Positions 7,890-16,333 are shown, counted from the stretch's first letter. The stretch is 35,452 nt of DNA from an uncultured Bacteroidota bacterium (GCA_903887415.1 CAISPO010000050.1:1-35452), one strand, 5' to 3'. The notes: generated by a model from the sequence alone, not told the origin. Program-made: numbers and translations.

Positions 7890-9044
7890 CTATCTTCTTC
7901 CTCCTTGTGGTGCAGGTGCCGGAGCAGGCCTTGGTTGAGGTTGTGGTCTAGGTTGTTGCGGCTGCGGTTGGGGCCTCGGCTGTGGCTGCTGAGGTTGTGG
8001 CCGCGGTGGCGCAGGAGCGGGTGGCGGCGGCGGTGCCGGGGCAGGCTTTGGCGGCTGCGGCACAGACCGGTTCACATCCCACTCATAAGGCCGGCTGTCA
8101 TTTTTCTTTTTCACAGGTGCCGGTTCTGCTGTCTGGTTTATATGGCTGCCAACCTGGTCTGTATGTGCGCCTGCTTTAGGAATATCTTCCCGGAAAGGCG
8201 GTGTAGATGTCTGCGCGGTACTTATCGGCTGCGGCGTTTTTATGGGCTGCGGGGCAGTTACTACATTTGGCGGGGCAGGGCGCTGTCCGTTCACATTTGC
8301 GGCAGGCCGCACTTCTGCCGGGCGGAACATTTTTACCGTATTATTATGCACCGTAGTTGTGCGGCTGGAGCCGTTTGCTAGGTCATAAACCTGCACTGGC
8401 TTGCCGGTTACTTTCTCTATATCCTTTACATGTGGGCCGGATACATAGGATACGCCATTAGCCGTGTATTTGCTATTTACAATGCTGGTGCGGTGTACAA
8501 TATTATTGTTGCCATGAGGGCCATACCAGTAGCGGTAGTAACCGCCGCTGAAAAGGTATTGCGGAGGTATAAACACCCACCAGTCATTAGGGCACATGTA
8601 ATCCATTGATGAGTTGAGGTCATAGCCGGGGCCCAGCGGCGACCAGCCATAATAGCCCTCGCCATAACGCCAGCACACCCAGGCCGGCCCCCAGTTGGTA
8701 CCGGGTATCCATATCCAGCCATAATAGTTGTCAAATGTCCAGCGGCCATAGTGAAAGCAGGCCCATCCCCACGGATAGTCCGATACCCAGGTATTACCAT
8801 ATTCTGTCATTACCCAGTGGCCATTAGTATAATACGGCCGAAAGCTGCCGTCCTGGTCGGGAGACCATACATAGCCATATTGCGGGTCGTCTATCCACTG
8901 TCCGTATGGCGCAAGTTCCTGGTAAAAATCGTTGTACGATACATATGCATAATACTGTGCGCTAACTTTTGCAGGAGGAAGGCCAAACGTAAAAAACAAG
9001 ATAAGAGACAGAATACTTAACACCTGCTTATATGTTCTTGTCAT
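7890..9044 (-). CDS. DUF6600-like exported protein with proline-rich C-terminus
   Basis: The start is placed at the ATG at 9044 (384 residues), giving a normal signal peptide (MTRTYKQVLSILSLILFFTFG...VSAQ). The frame is open to 9278, but that extension overlaps a separate small lipoprotein gene. Residues about 30-190 are Trp/Tyr/Gly-rich with repeated patterns such as YGYVWSPD, WGWACFHYGRW, YGWIWIPG and WGPAWVCWRYG, the signature of DUF6600/YXWXD-type envelope proteins. The C-terminal 100 residues are mostly Pro, Gln, Ala and Arg, including long PQPRPQPQ runs, and may span peptidoglycan or be disordered. Function unknown. A TATATTTA candidate -7 box lies at 9090-9097. Confidence 0.8.
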   Translation of the reverse strand: MTRTYKQVLSILSLILFFTFGLPPAKVSAQYYAYVSYNDFYQELAPYGQWIDDPQYGYVWSPDQDGSFRPYYTNGHWVMTEYGNTWVSDYPWGWACFHYGRWTFDNYYGWIWIPGTNWGPAWVCWRYGEGYYGWSPLGPGYDLNSSMDYMCPNDWWVFIPPQYLFSGGYYRYWYGPHGNNNIVHRTSIVNSKYTANGVSYVSGPHVKDIEKVTGKPVQVYDLANGSSRTTTVHNNTVKMFRPAEVRPAANVNGQRPAPPNVVTAPQPIKTPQPISTAQTSTPPFREDIPKAGAHTDQVGSHINQTAEPAPVKKKNDSRPYEWDVNRSVPQPPKPAPAPPPPPAPAPPRPQPQQPQPRPQPQPQQPRPQPQPRPAPAPAPQGGRR

Positions 9045-9089
9045 AATTATTTGTTTGATGTGTATTGATTTAACGGGAAAAACTAAGTG

Positions 9090-9097
9090 TAAATATA
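9090..9097 (-). promoter_or_regulatory. Candidate -7 box TATATTTA for the DUF6600-like gene
   Basis: Minus-strand TATATTTA is one mismatch from TAnnTTTG and would give a leader of about 40 nt to the ATG at 9044. It separates this gene's transcription from the small lipoprotein gene upstream, which has its own terminator-like hairpin. Confidence 0.3.
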
Positions 9098-9148
9098 TAC
9101 TTAATACCGGAAACAATAAAAGACAGACTGAAGAGCGGTATATAAGCA

Positions 9149-9173
9149 AACCCGGCAGAGATACCGCCGGGTT
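9149..9173 (-). terminator. Hairpin terminator after the small histidine-rich lipoprotein gene
   Basis: AACCCGGC (9149-9156) and GCCGGGTT (9166-9173) form a perfect 8-bp stem with a 9-nt loop. Read on the minus strand it is followed by TTTGCTTAT, a modest U-tract. It lies 26 bp after the small gene's stop. Confidence 0.6.
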
Positions 9174-9198
9174 ATAAAAACAAACGTACTCATAATAC

Positions 9199-9321
9199 TT
9201 AACGGTAGTAACCGTGCCAGTGATGATGGCGGTGCCAGCTACGGTGAGGCACGACCACGATGCAGGAAGCGAAACCAACGGTTATCAAGAGCGCGAGAAT
9301 GGCTTTTTTCAGGATCTTCAT
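9199..9321 (-). CDS. 40-residue histidine-rich lipoprotein
   Basis: A short minus-strand frame from the ATG at 9321 to the TAA at 9201-9199 encodes 40 residues. Residues 1-19 are a perfect lipoprotein signal (MKILKKAILALLITVGFAS) with lipobox FASC, Cys20. The mature peptide is only 21 residues: a short hydrophobic IVVVP followed by a tail with six histidines at positions 26, 30, 32, 33, 34 and 36, plus two Trp, two Tyr and three Arg. The signal, the short convincing coding context, the hairpin after the stop and a near-consensus promoter box upstream argue that it is a gene and not chance. A metal-binding or envelope-stress role is possible but unproven. It lies upstream of the DUF6600-like gene on the same strand. 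Confidence 0.7.
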   Translation of the reverse strand: MKILKKAILALLITVGFASCIVVVPHRSWHRHHHWHGYYR

Positions 9322-9353
9322 ATGTTTTTTGTTATTTGAGCATTTAGCGGGGC

Positions 9354-9361
9354 CAAAGTTT
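9354..9361 (-). promoter_or_regulatory. Candidate -7 box AAACTTTG for the small lipoprotein gene
   Basis: Minus-strand AAACTTTG differs from TAnnTTTG at one base and is preceded after 19 bp by TTTC (consensus -33 is TTTG). The start codon is 32 bp downstream. Confidence 0.35.
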
Positions 9362-9472
9362 AACTGTGCCGCTGTTTTCTGAAATCATTAACGGTTTTCA
9401 ATCTTAACGGGATAAATATAAGACGTTTTGCCGGAAAAATAATTTCCGCTTTATTTTGTCATACCTGCATAC

Positions 9473-9480
9473 TATCTTTG
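9473..9480 (+). promoter_or_regulatory. Bacteroidota -7 box TATCTTTG
   Basis: An exact TAnnTTTG match 18 bp upstream of the ATG at 9499. It overlaps a possible TTG start at 9478, which therefore cannot be used. Confidence 0.6.
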
Positions 9481-9498
9481 CCCAAAATAAAAAAAGAG

Positions 9499-9750
9499 AT
9501 GCCTAAAAAAATAAAATCAACAGGTAAACAAAAATCAATGCTATTACTGCATGCCGTGATATTTGCTATTGGTACTGCGCTTTCCTGGATGATGTATGAC
9601 CCGCACAACGGCCATTGGGCATACCCCTGGCCAGCCTGGACCACGGCTGCATGGTCTCTGTTGCTTTTAGGACACTTCTGTGTAGTATTCACGAGTTATG
9701 AAGATAAGGGTTACAAAATTTACCGTAACCAGCAGGGATACGAGAATTAA
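9499..9750 (+). CDS. 2TM domain protein
   Basis: The 83-residue protein has a lysine-rich N-terminus (MPKKIKSTGKQK) and two hydrophobic segments, LLLHAVIFAIGTALSWMMY at about 15-33 and TTAAWSLLLLGHFCVVF at about 53-69. They are separated by a loop with WAYPWPAW, and a short charged tail (EDKGYKIYRNQ) follows. This fits the 2TM family of small inner-membrane proteins found in Bacteroidota, sometimes attached to histidine kinases, with no known activity alone. The start is set at the ATG at 9499 because the TATCTTTG promoter box covers the earlier TTG. It is divergent from the histidine-rich lipoprotein and closed by a strong terminator. Confidence 0.75.
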   Translation: MPKKIKSTGKQKSMLLLHAVIFAIGTALSWMMYDPHNGHWAYPWPAWTTAAWSLLLLGHFCVVFTSYEDKGYKIYRNQQGYEN

Positions 9751-9754
9751 TTAG

Positions 9755-9790
9755 CCAGTAGGCAGATTTTTCAGTGGGCAGTTTGTACTT
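9755..9790 (-). repeat. Heptamer-phased ACTGCC repeat, degenerate copy
   Basis: On the minus strand this region reads as ACTGCCCACTGAA, then CTGCCTACTGG, the same word family as the clean copy at 21014-21041 but in the opposite orientation and partly decayed. Confidence 0.4.
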
Positions 9791-9818
9791 TGCCGGAGAT
9801 AAATCATTTTTAGATATT

Positions 9819-9854
9819 AATGCCTCGTTGCATCCGCAGCGGGGCATTATTTTT
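9819..9854 (+). terminator. Rho-independent terminator after the 2TM gene
   Basis: A 13-bp stem (9819-9831 with 9836-9848, two G-T pairs, loop ATCC) starting AATGCCTCG and ending GGGGCATT is followed by ATTTTT. The rest of the spacer up to nusB holds a GCGCGCTTAGCGC palindrome (about 9881-9898) and a decayed GCGGGCTTTGCGCC word (about 9921-9936), with no gene. Confidence 0.88.
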
Positions 9855-10007
9855 GATCACATTTAGCATAGTATAAAATGTACGCGCGCTTAGCGCCCTT
9901 AAAAACAAAATGAGAGCATAAGCGGGCTTTGCGCCTTGGCGAGGGGTATTTTTACAAAACACTTTCCGTGCCTTTTAACGCCCAACCGATTTTCCCTCTA
10001 AATCCAT

Positions 10008-10015
10008 TACCTTTG
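10008..10015 (+). promoter_or_regulatory. nusB: Bacteroidota -7 box TACCTTTG before nusB
   Basis: An exact TAnnTTTG match 28 bp upstream of the nusB ATG. No clear TTTG is present 19-21 bp upstream. It is the likely promoter of the nusB-DUF1573-yajC-coaE run. Confidence 0.65.
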
Positions 10016-10043
10016 CGCCTCAAAAAGAGGGTTCTTTAATTAA

Positions 10044-10970
10044 ATGATCAGCCGAAGGAATATCCGGGTCAAGGTAATGCAAACGCTATATACGCTTGCT
10101 TCGCTTTCAGATGGGGCACAGGGGAATAAGACCGCCGCAACCAAAATACTGAACGATAAACTGGACCACGTACTGGACATTTTTACCGTATCCGTTTTAT
10201 ACACGCTGCGTATTGCACAGTATGCCGAAACAGATGCACAGCAGCGGTCTGCAAGGTACCTGAAAGTGGCAGAAGACCAGAATGTGGACATCAGTATAGC
10301 CGCGAATGCATTTGTGCTCAAAATGCTGGCCAACGAATCTTTCAACGAAAAAATAAAGAAAGATAAGCTGGAGCGGTTTATTGACGCGGACTGGGTAAAG
10401 AAAGTGTACCAGATCCTGGATAAGACCGAAGAATATGCTAAGTATATTGCTGCGAAAGCGCATACGCCAGCAGAAGACAAAGACATCATCCGGTATATAT
10501 GGGAAAAGCAGGTGCTGGAAAATGAAGGGCTGATGAGCCACTTTATGGATGAGTTGCCGGGTTGGGAGGATGACAGTGAGCTGATCATAATGCTGATGCA
10601 GAATTTCTTCAATGGCAACTCAAAGATCAACTTCCTGAACCTGCTCTCCGGGGAAAAGAAGGAGTATGCCCACGACCTGCTGACGGCAGTAATAGAGAAA
10701 GAGCCCTACTGCATGGAGCTGATAGAGCCGAAGCTGAAGAACTGGGACAAAGACCGTGTGGCGCTTATAGACCTGCTGCTGCTGCGGATGGGAGTTTGCG
10801 AATTCTCCTACTTCCCTACTATACCCACTAAGGTGACCATAAATGAATACATAGACATTGCAAAACAATACAGTACACCGCAAAGCGGGCAGTTTGTAAA
10901 TGGCGTGCTGGACAATATATTGAAGGACTTGGTGAAAGCGGATAAAATAAATAAAACGGACAGGAAGTAA
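10044..10970 (+). CDS. nusB: Transcription antitermination factor NusB (long Bacteroidota form)
   Basis: NusB binds boxA RNA together with S10 (NusE) and supports antitermination of rRNA operons. The 308-residue protein starts MISRRNIRVKVMQTLY, the typical NusB first helix (xRRxxRxxxxQxLY). It ends with the canonical NusB segment LLRMGVCEFSYFPTIP, then TKVTINEYIDIAKQYSTP and GQFVNGVLDNILKDL. Bacterial NusB is usually about 140 residues. The extra central helical region (about residues 40-180) is the usual Bacteroidota expansion. It opens a row of housekeeping genes on the plus strand, with DUF1573, yajC and coaE, that recurs in this phylum. Confidence 0.93.
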   Translation: MISRRNIRVKVMQTLYTLASLSDGAQGNKTAATKILNDKLDHVLDIFTVSVLYTLRIAQYAETDAQQRSARYLKVAEDQNVDISIAANAFVLKMLANESFNEKIKKDKLERFIDADWVKKVYQILDKTEEYAKYIAAKAHTPAEDKDIIRYIWEKQVLENEGLMSHFMDELPGWEDDSELIIMLMQNFFNGNSKINFLNLLSGEKKEYAHDLLTAVIEKEPYCMELIEPKLKNWDKDRVALIDLLLLRMGVCEFSYFPTIPTKVTINEYIDIAKQYSTPQSGQFVNGVLDNILKDLVKADKINKTDRK

Positions 10971-10974
10971 CTTG

Positions 10975-10989
10975 CCTGCCGGTGGCAGG
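10975..10989 (+). repeat. Hairpin CCTGCC-GGT-GGCAGG after nusB
   Basis: A perfect 6-bp stem with a 3-nt loop lies 5 bp after the nusB stop, with only TTTG behind it. It could be a weak attenuating structure or a REP-like unit. A second small inverted repeat, ATCGTC/GACGAT, lies at 11021-11041. Confidence 0.5.
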
Positions 10990-11080
10990 TTTGACAATTT
11001 GGGGATTTGGAAATGTGCAAATCGTCTTATTTACTGACGATCTATTAACGACTGAATACTATCTAATAAAATACTGAAGA

Positions 11081-11545
11081 ATGAAACGCTTACTTTTTAT
11101 TTCAATACTGGCGCTGGCGGCTTGCAATAGCCAAAACAATACAAAAGCGCCTGCCGGACAGCTACCTGTCTCGTTAGTAAACAATCCGGCAACTGCGAAT
11201 GGTATGGATACGGTTGCTGCGGCACGTAAGCCCACAATGGACTTTACGGATACACTCCACGAATTCGGCACTATCCATGAAAAAGAGATAGTGGAGCATG
11301 AATTTTCATTTACCAATAATGGCAAAACACCACTGATCATCAACTCAGCAGTAGGTTCCTGTGGGTGCACCGTGCCGGTTTATCCGCACGACCCTATAGC
11401 ACCAGGCAAGACCGCTGTCATGAAGGTTACCTTTAACTCGGCAGGCAAACAGGGACACCAGGAGAAAACAGTAACCATACATACAAACACGGTTCGCGGC
11501 CTCCATATGCTATATATAAAAGCCGATATAGCAAAGGATAAGTAA
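11081..11545 (+). CDS. DUF1573 domain lipoprotein
   Basis: The 154-residue protein has a short lipoprotein signal with lipobox LAAC (Cys15). After a 35-residue linker comes a single DUF1573 domain: DTLHEFGTIHEKEIVEHEFSF at about 50-70, NNGKTPLIINSAVGSCGCTVP with its GSCGC cysteine pair at about 71-91, then PIAPGKTAVMKVTFNSAGKQG and a final TVTIHTNT strand. DUF1573 is an ASH/MSP-like immunoglobulin domain common in Bacteroidota envelope proteins. The role is unknown. It lies between nusB and yajC on the same strand, an arrangement common in the phylum, suggesting co-transcription without proving a shared function. Confidence 0.9.
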   Translation: MKRLLFISILALAACNSQNNTKAPAGQLPVSLVNNPATANGMDTVAAARKPTMDFTDTLHEFGTIHEKEIVEHEFSFTNNGKTPLIINSAVGSCGCTVPVYPHDPIAPGKTAVMKVTFNSAGKQGHQEKTVTIHTNTVRGLHMLYIKADIAKDK

Positions 11546-11648
11546 ATGTTCTCTCTGAGCATTCACGGCTGTGAAGGAGTGAAACTCGCCAAGAACCCAA
11601 TAACCAATTCCAAATTCCATTTTTTTTCATCTTAATAATTAAAAAACA

Positions 11649-12029
11649 ATGCAATTGAATACAATAATGTTACAGGCCGCAGGCGCAGCACCGGGCGGGC
11701 TTTTCGGCGGACAAGGCGGATATGGGCCAATGTTTTTAATGGTTGGCATGTTCGTTGTGATGTACTTCTTCATGATACGCCCGCAGGCCAAGCGTGCTAA
11801 AGAGCAAAAGAAATTTGCCGACAGCATGAACGCCGGCGAGCAGATCGTGACTACAGCCGGCATACATGGCCGTATCAACAAAGCTAATGATGACGGTACG
11901 CTGCAGATAGAGATCAGCCGCAGTACGTTTATGACCATTGAGCGCTCAGCAGTGTCTATGGAAATGACCGCCGCTTACCGCAAGAAAGCAGATGCCGCGG
12001 CCGGTATCACTACCACGGCAACAAAATAA
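11649..12029 (+). CDS. yajC: Sec translocase accessory subunit YajC
   Basis: YajC is the small accessory membrane protein of the SecDF-YajC complex that assists protein export. The 126-residue product has a Gly/Ala-rich N-terminus and one membrane helix with the family pattern MFLMVGMFVVMYFFMIRPQ followed by the basic segment AKRAKEQKKF. The cytoplasmic domain then has GEQIVTTAGIHGRI, the conserved G-D-x-V-x-T-x-G-G-I-like motif. The C-terminal 20 residues are low-complexity (AAAGITTTATK). The next gene, coaE, starts 11 bp after the stop. Confidence 0.95.
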   Translation: MQLNTIMLQAAGAAPGGLFGGQGGYGPMFLMVGMFVVMYFFMIRPQAKRAKEQKKFADSMNAGEQIVTTAGIHGRINKANDDGTLQIEISRSTFMTIERSAVSMEMTAAYRKKADAAAGITTTATK

Positions 12030-12040
12030 AATCAGCTCCG

Positions 12041-12628
12041 ATGCTAAAGGTTGGCGTCACAGGCGGTATTGGCTCAGGAAAGTCAGTTGTATGCCGGGTG
12101 TTCCATACACTCGGCATACCTGTATTTAATGCCGATGATACTGCCCGCTATCTGATGGAAAATGATGAGCACCTGGTGCATCACATCAAGGCACTTCTCG
12201 GAGAAGATGTCTATTCCGATGGTAAACTAGACCGCGCCAAAGTATCTGAGATCATTTTCCGGGAACCGCAGAAACTGCAGCAGTTAAACAGCTTAGTGCA
12301 TCCTGCAACGATCAGTTACGCGAACGGCTGGTTTGCCCGGCAAGCCGCGCCATACGTTATCAAAGAAGCCGCCATATTTTTTGAGGGCGGCAGCTACAAA
12401 GAAATGGATATGATGATTGGCGTGTTCGCTCCTGCAGAACTACGTATAGAACGCGCTACGAAGCGTAGCAACATGACCCGGGAAAAAGTCCTTTCTGTAA
12501 TGGCGCAGCAAATGAATGAGAACGAAAAAATGAGCCGCTGCGACCATGTCATTACAAACGACGATGTACACGCTATACTTCCACAAGTGCTGAAACTGCA
12601 CGATTTGCTGCTCGCGTCAGCGACGTAG
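12041..12628 (+). CDS. coaE: Dephospho-CoA kinase
   Basis: CoaE phosphorylates the 3'-hydroxyl of dephospho-CoA with ATP, the last step of coenzyme A synthesis. The 195-residue protein has the P-loop GGIGSGKS at residues 8-15 in the invariant MLKVGVTGGIGSGKS start. FNADDTAR near residue 30 provides the conserved acidic residue, and LVHPATI near 87 and EAAIFFEGG (family usually PLLFE) near 109 follow. ERATKRSNMTREKV, the LID region arginines, comes next, with CDHVITND near the end. The length is standard. It closes the nusB-yajC gene row; a small hairpin with a weak T-tract follows. Confidence 0.95.
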   Translation: MLKVGVTGGIGSGKSVVCRVFHTLGIPVFNADDTARYLMENDEHLVHHIKALLGEDVYSDGKLDRAKVSEIIFREPQKLQQLNSLVHPATISYANGWFARQAAPYVIKEAAIFFEGGSYKEMDMMIGVFAPAELRIERATKRSNMTREKVLSVMAQQMNENEKMSRCDHVITNDDVHAILPQVLKLHDLLLASAT

Positions 12629-12673
12629 CGCTCCTCCTCCATCCGACTTATTTTCAGTTGGTTATCAACAATT

Positions 12674-12697
12674 ACGACACCTTGTCGTTTATTCTTA
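12674..12697 (+). terminator. Weak hairpin terminator after coaE
   Basis: ACGACA (12674-12679) pairs with TGTCGT (12683-12688) around CCT and is followed by TTATTCTT. The short stem makes this a modest candidate. Confidence 0.4.
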
Positions 12698-12839
12698 ACT
12701 TTATATGACATTATTTCTTATTTCTATAGGGGTTTATGTTTTGGAACGCTTTTTATGGATACTAATTGACCTCGTGATTTGTATCATGTTTTAATATTTG
12801 CTGATCACAGACATTTGAGAGTCCTAACAAAACGAACAT

Positions 12840-15458
12840 ATGAACTTAAGTAATTTTACCATCAAGGCACAGGAAACCGTGCAGCAGGCGCAACAACTGG
12901 CCTTCGACAACCAAAGCCCAAGCATCGAAACAGCACACATGCTGCAGGCATTGCTCAACGATGCTGATGGCCCCATTTCCTACTTACTCAAAAAGAACAA
13001 TGTCAACATCAGCTTTGTAGAAGGCAAGCTGAAGGAGCAGATAGCCCGCATGCCCAAGATACAAAGCAGCGAACCTGCCCAGAACATTAGCCGGGAGGTG
13101 AATAATGCCATCTTGCGCACCGCCAATATCTTAAAAACTTTTGGCGATGAATTTGTAACTCCGGAGCATCTGCTTATAGCATTGCTGCAGGTAAACGATG
13201 ATACCGGCAAACTGTTGAAAGATGCAGGGCTTACTGAAAAGGGCCTCGTAGCCGCCATCAAGGAACTGCGTAAGGGCAATACCGTAAACTCGCAAACATC
13301 TGAACAGCAATACAACGCTTTGCAGCGCTATGCAAAAAACCTGAACGAAATGGCCCGCAACGGCAAGATGGACCCTGTCATAGGCCGTGATGAAGAGATA
13401 CGCAGAACACTGCACATCCTCTCCCGCAGGTCTAAGAACAATCCGATATTGGTAGGCGAGCCCGGTGTAGGCAAAACAGCTATCGTGGAAGGTCTTGCTC
13501 ATCGTATCATAAATGGCGATGTGCCGGATACACTTAAATCGAAGATCATCTTCGCGCTGGATATGGGCTCGCTGATGGCAGGGGCTAAGTACCGCGGCGA
13601 GTTTGAAGAAAGACTCAAGGCAGTAATAAAAGAAGTAACTGAAAGTGATGGCAACGTGATCCTCTTTATAGATGAGATACACACGCTCATAGGCGCTGGT
13701 GCTATGGAAGGCGCTATGGATGCGGCCAATATTTTGAAGCCGGCACTGGCCCGCGGTGAGCTGCGTGCAATAGGTGCCACAACGCTGAACGAATACCAGA
13801 AGTACTTTGAGAAAGACAAGGCGCTGGAAAGGCGCTTCCAGAAAGTGTTTGTAGATGAGCCTTCGCCGGAAGACGCTATATCCATCCTCCGCGGATTGAA
13901 GGACCGTTACGAAAGCCACCACAAAGTGCGCATCAAGGACGAAGCAATAATTGCTGCTGTGGAGCTTTCACACCGTTACATTACAGACCGTTTTCTGCCC
14001 GACAAGGCCATAGACCTTATCGACGAAAGCGCAGCTAAGCTGAAGTTGGAGATGAACTCCATGCCGGAAGAACTGGATGAACTGGAGCGCCGCATACGCC
14101 AACTGGAGATTGAGCGCGAAGCTATAAAACGCGAGAACGATAAAGACAAGCTGAAGGAGCTGAACCAGGAAATATCGGTAATGAGCGTGCAACGCGATAC
14201 GTTGAAAGCTAAATGGCTGGAAGAAAAAGAAATTGTTGACAAAATAAATAAGGCACGGACTGAGATAGAACACCTGAAGCTGGAAGCCGAACAAGCGGAA
14301 CGTGAAGGCAACTATGGTCGTGTAGCAGAGATACGCTACGGCAAGGTGCAGGAGCAGGAAGCCATTATCGACAATATGTCGAAACAACTGGACAAGATGG
14401 ATACCCAGCATAAGCGCCTGATGAAAGAGGAAGTGGATGCGGAAGACATTGCAGAGAATGTAGCCAAGGCAACGGGCATACCGGTGCAGCGCATGCTCAC
14501 CAGCGAGCGGGCAAAACTCCTGAACTTGGAAGATGAGTTGCACAAGCGCGTAGTAGGGCAGGGCGAAGCTATAATAGCGGTATCAGATGCTATACGCCGT
14601 GGCCGTGCAGGTCTGCAGGATCCGCGGAAGCCTATTGGCTCGTTCATCTTCCTCGGTACTACCGGTGTCGGTAAAACAGAGCTGGCCAAGGCGCTTGCGG
14701 AAATACTCTTCGACGATGATAGCATGATGACGCGCATAGACATGAGCGAATACCAGGAGAAGCACAGCGTTAGCCGCCTGGTGGGAGCGCCTCCCGGCTA
14801 TGTGGGCTATGACGAGGGTGGCCAGCTCACTGAAGCCGTGCGCCGTAAGCCATACTCCGTGATACTGCTGGACGAAATAGAAAAAGCGCACCCCGATGTA
14901 TTCAACATCTTGTTGCAGGTACTCGATGATGGCCGCCTGACCGATAACAAGGGTAGGGTGGTGAACTTTAAGAATACCATCATCATCATGACCAGCAATA
15001 TGGGCAGCCTCATCATACAGGAGAATTTCGCCGACATAAAGGACGGACAGGATATTGAAGCCGTGATAGACGCAACCAAGGAGCAGGTAATGGACGTACT
15101 GCGCCAATCTCTGCGGCCGGAATTCCTAAACAGGATAGACGATGTGATCATGTTCCATCCGCTGATGAGGAAGGAGATAAAAGGCATTATACGCATACAA
15201 CTGGAGCAGTTGCAGAAACAGTTACAAACGCAAGGCATCAACCTCCAGTTCACCGACTATGCGCTCGACTACCTTGTTCAGCGCGGCTTCGATCCTCAAT
15301 ATGGCGCCCGTCCGCTAAAGAGGCTGATACAAAAGGACATCATCAACATGCTCAGCAAAAAAATAATCGGCGGTGAAATAGACAAAGCAAAGCCGGTGCT
15401 GATAGATGTGTTCGATGGAGTAGTGGTAATGCGGAATGAAGTTCCGGTGAAGAGTTAA
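12840..15458 (+). CDS. clpB: ATP-dependent disaggregase ClpB
   Basis: ClpB is the hexameric AAA+ chaperone that, with DnaK, pulls proteins out of aggregates by threading them through its pore. The 872-residue product has the complete layout: N-domain (residues 1-150, starting [21 protein letters not shown]), NBD1 with Walker A GEPGVGKT at 206-213, and Walker B ILFIDE with Asp278/Glu279. The coiled-coil M-domain runs from about residue 410 to 530 and is rich in Glu, Lys and Leu. NBD2 has Walker A GTTGVGKT at 606-613 and Walker B VILLDE with Asp678/Glu679. A pore loop [10 protein letters not shown] and the LNRID sensor motif are visible. The M-domain and the absence of an IGF tripeptide separate it from ClpA/ClpC. 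It appears monocistronic: 211 bp of AT-rich DNA upstream and a strong terminator downstream. No CIRCE-like heat-shock operator was recognised. Confidence 0.97.
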   Translation: MNLSNFTIKAQETVQQAQQLAFDNQSPSIETAHMLQALLNDADGPISYLLKKNNVNISFVEGKLKEQIARMPKIQSSEPAQNISREVNNAILRTANILKTFGDEFVTPEHLLIALLQVNDDTGKLLKDAGLTEKGLVAAIKELRKGNTVNSQTSEQQYNALQRYAKNLNEMARNGKMDPVIGRDEEIRRTLHILSRRSKNNPILVGEPGVGKTAIVEGLAHRIINGDVPDTLKSKIIFALDMGSLMAGAKYRGEFEERLKAVIKEVTESDGNVILFIDEIHTLIGAGAMEGAMDAANILKPALARGELRAIGATTLNEYQKYFEKDKALERRFQKVFVDEPSPEDAISILRGLKDRYESHHKVRIKDEAIIAAVELSHRYITDRFLPDKAIDLIDESAAKLKLEMNSMPEELDELERRIRQLEIEREAIKRENDKDKLKELNQEISVMSVQRDTLKAKWLEEKEIVDKINKARTEIEHLKLEAEQAEREGNYGRVAEIRYGKVQEQEAIIDNMSKQLDKMDTQHKRLMKEEVDAEDIAENVAKATGIPVQRMLTSERAKLLNLEDELHKRVVGQGEAIIAVSDAIRRGRAGLQDPRKPIGSFIFLGTTGVGKTELAKALAEILFDDDSMMTRIDMSEYQEKHSVSRLVGAPPGYVGYDEGGQLTEAVRRKPYSVILLDEIEKAHPDVFNILLQVLDDGRLTDNKGRVVNFKNTIIIMTSNMGSLIIQENFADIKDGQDIEAVIDATKEQVMDVLRQSLRPEFLNRIDDVIMFHPLMRKEIKGIIRIQLEQLQKQLQTQGINLQFTDYALDYLVQRGFDPQYGARPLKRLIQKDIINMLSKKIIGGEIDKAKPVLIDVFDGVVVMRNEVPVKS

Positions 15459-15468
15459 TAATTGAATT

Positions 15469-15506
15469 CCCCCTTGCGGCGTAGGCTTGTGCGAAAGCGA
15501 AGGGGG
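15469..15506. repeat. Decayed CCCCCTT...AAGGGGG repeat after clpB
   Basis: CCCCCTT (15469-15475) and AAGGGGG (15500-15506) are inverted copies around a 24-nt loop, followed by TTAGGGGG. This resembles the CCCCTAAAGGGG elements found in the S10 operon spacers. Confidence 0.5.
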
Positions 15507-15524
15507 TTAGGGGGATGTTAAGTT

Positions 15525-15554
15525 AAAAAGGATGGGCGTTGCTCATCCTTTTTT
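15525..15554 (+). terminator. Rho-independent terminator after clpB
   Basis: A 13-bp stem (AAAAAGGATGGGC at 15525-15537 with GCTCATCCTTTTT at 15541-15553, one G-T pair, loop GTT) ends in six T residues. The A-run on the other side makes it usable for the convergent GNAT gene as well. Confidence 0.93.
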
Positions 15555-15623
15555 GTTAGCGATAACAGGGAGAATTGCAGAACTGAGGGCGATCAAAAGT
15601 TGGTTAATACGGTGTCGCTCCCA

Positions 15624-16142
15624 TCAATATTCTAGGAGCATATGGTAATTGGGATTGTAGTGCGTATCAGACACCTTAAACATATGGTCGCCAATAATGA
15701 CGAAGCCGTTCCTTTTGTAAAAGTTGACGGCTCGTTCGTTTTTTATCCATGTGAACAGCCACATGCCGCGCTGGTGGGCCTGTTCTGACAATTCAATGTT
15801 GTGTTGCAGCAGCTGGGCGCCAAGTCCCAGATGGTAGAAATTGCTGGATAGGTAGATACGGTCTAATTTCGTCACATTTTTATGGGGGATGTTTGGATGC
15901 GTCGCGTCCAGCACGATCTTCGAGAAGCCGGCAACTGAGTCCCTGTAATAGATCAGGTGGTAAATGTTTGCAGGGTCAGTTAACTCATTCCTTATTGCTT
16001 GCTCATTGTAATAGCTGCTGAGAAAAGCTTCCATATCTTCCGGGGAACAGCTGCTTTGGTGAGCTTCCTTCACGGCGATTCTGCCAAGGTCAGCGATCAT
16101 TCGACTGTCGTGTTCTGTTGCCCGTTGTATAAGTATATCCAT
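15624..16142 (-). CDS. GNAT family N-acetyltransferase
   Basis: The 172-residue protein (ATG at 16142; a GTG one codon earlier is possible) has GNAT features. It starts ILIQRATEHDSRMIADL, the usual first strand and helix. SVAGFSKIVLD forms strands 2-3. KLDRIYLSSNFYHLGLGAQLLQ is motif A, where the pyrophosphate-binding loop reads YHLGLGAQ in place of the usual Q/RxxGxG/A. MWLFTWIKNERAVNFYKRNGF is motif B with the typical FYxxxGF. Such enzymes transfer acetyl from acetyl-CoA to an amine. The substrate cannot be told. It is convergent with clpB and apparently stands alone. Confidence 0.88.
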   Translation of the reverse strand: MDILIQRATEHDSRMIADLGRIAVKEAHQSSCSPEDMEAFLSSYYNEQAIRNELTDPANIYHLIYYRDSVAGFSKIVLDATHPNIPHKNVTKLDRIYLSSNFYHLGLGAQLLQHNIELSEQAHQRGMWLFTWIKNERAVNFYKRNGFVIIGDHMFKVSDTHYNPNYHMLLEY

Positions 16143-16222
16143 CACTAGCAGTTGCTGTGTAAAATACGGATATAGCTATAAACTGCAAAAGGTAGTTCAC
16201 GTATATTATAGATACGGGTGGA

Positions 16223-16241
16223 TGCCAGTCTCTGACTGGCA
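16223..16241. repeat. Perfect 8-bp hairpin TGCCAGTC-TCT-GACTGGCA
   Basis: TGCCAGTC (16223-16230) and GACTGGCA (16234-16241) pair perfectly around TCT, with GTG-type flanks and no T-tract. Similar GCCAGTC palindromes are typical REP-like repeats (from memory). It lies between divergently oriented genes, so it is not a terminator for either. Confidence 0.55.
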
Positions 16242-16307
16242 GGTGAACTACGCAACACATTTACCTCTTCTATATCTCCGCCTTTAAAAGGTCTCACTGT
16301 AAAATAT

Positions 16308-16315
16308 TATCTTTA
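16308..16315 (+). promoter_or_regulatory. Candidate -7 box TATCTTTA
   Basis: One mismatch from TAnnTTTG, 18 bp before the ATG at 16334, the same spacing as the exact box at 9473. Confidence 0.4.
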
Positions 16316-16333
16316 AAACGTAAAATCAACCCG

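Noticed and set aside
9045-9278. N-terminal extension of the DUF6600-like protein to 9278
   Set aside because: It overlaps the small lipoprotein gene in another frame, and the ATG at 9044 gives a proper signal peptide.
13131-13922. 263-codon open frame antisense to clpB
   Set aside because: It lies wholly within clpB, has no recognisable protein features, and similar shadows occur along the same gene.
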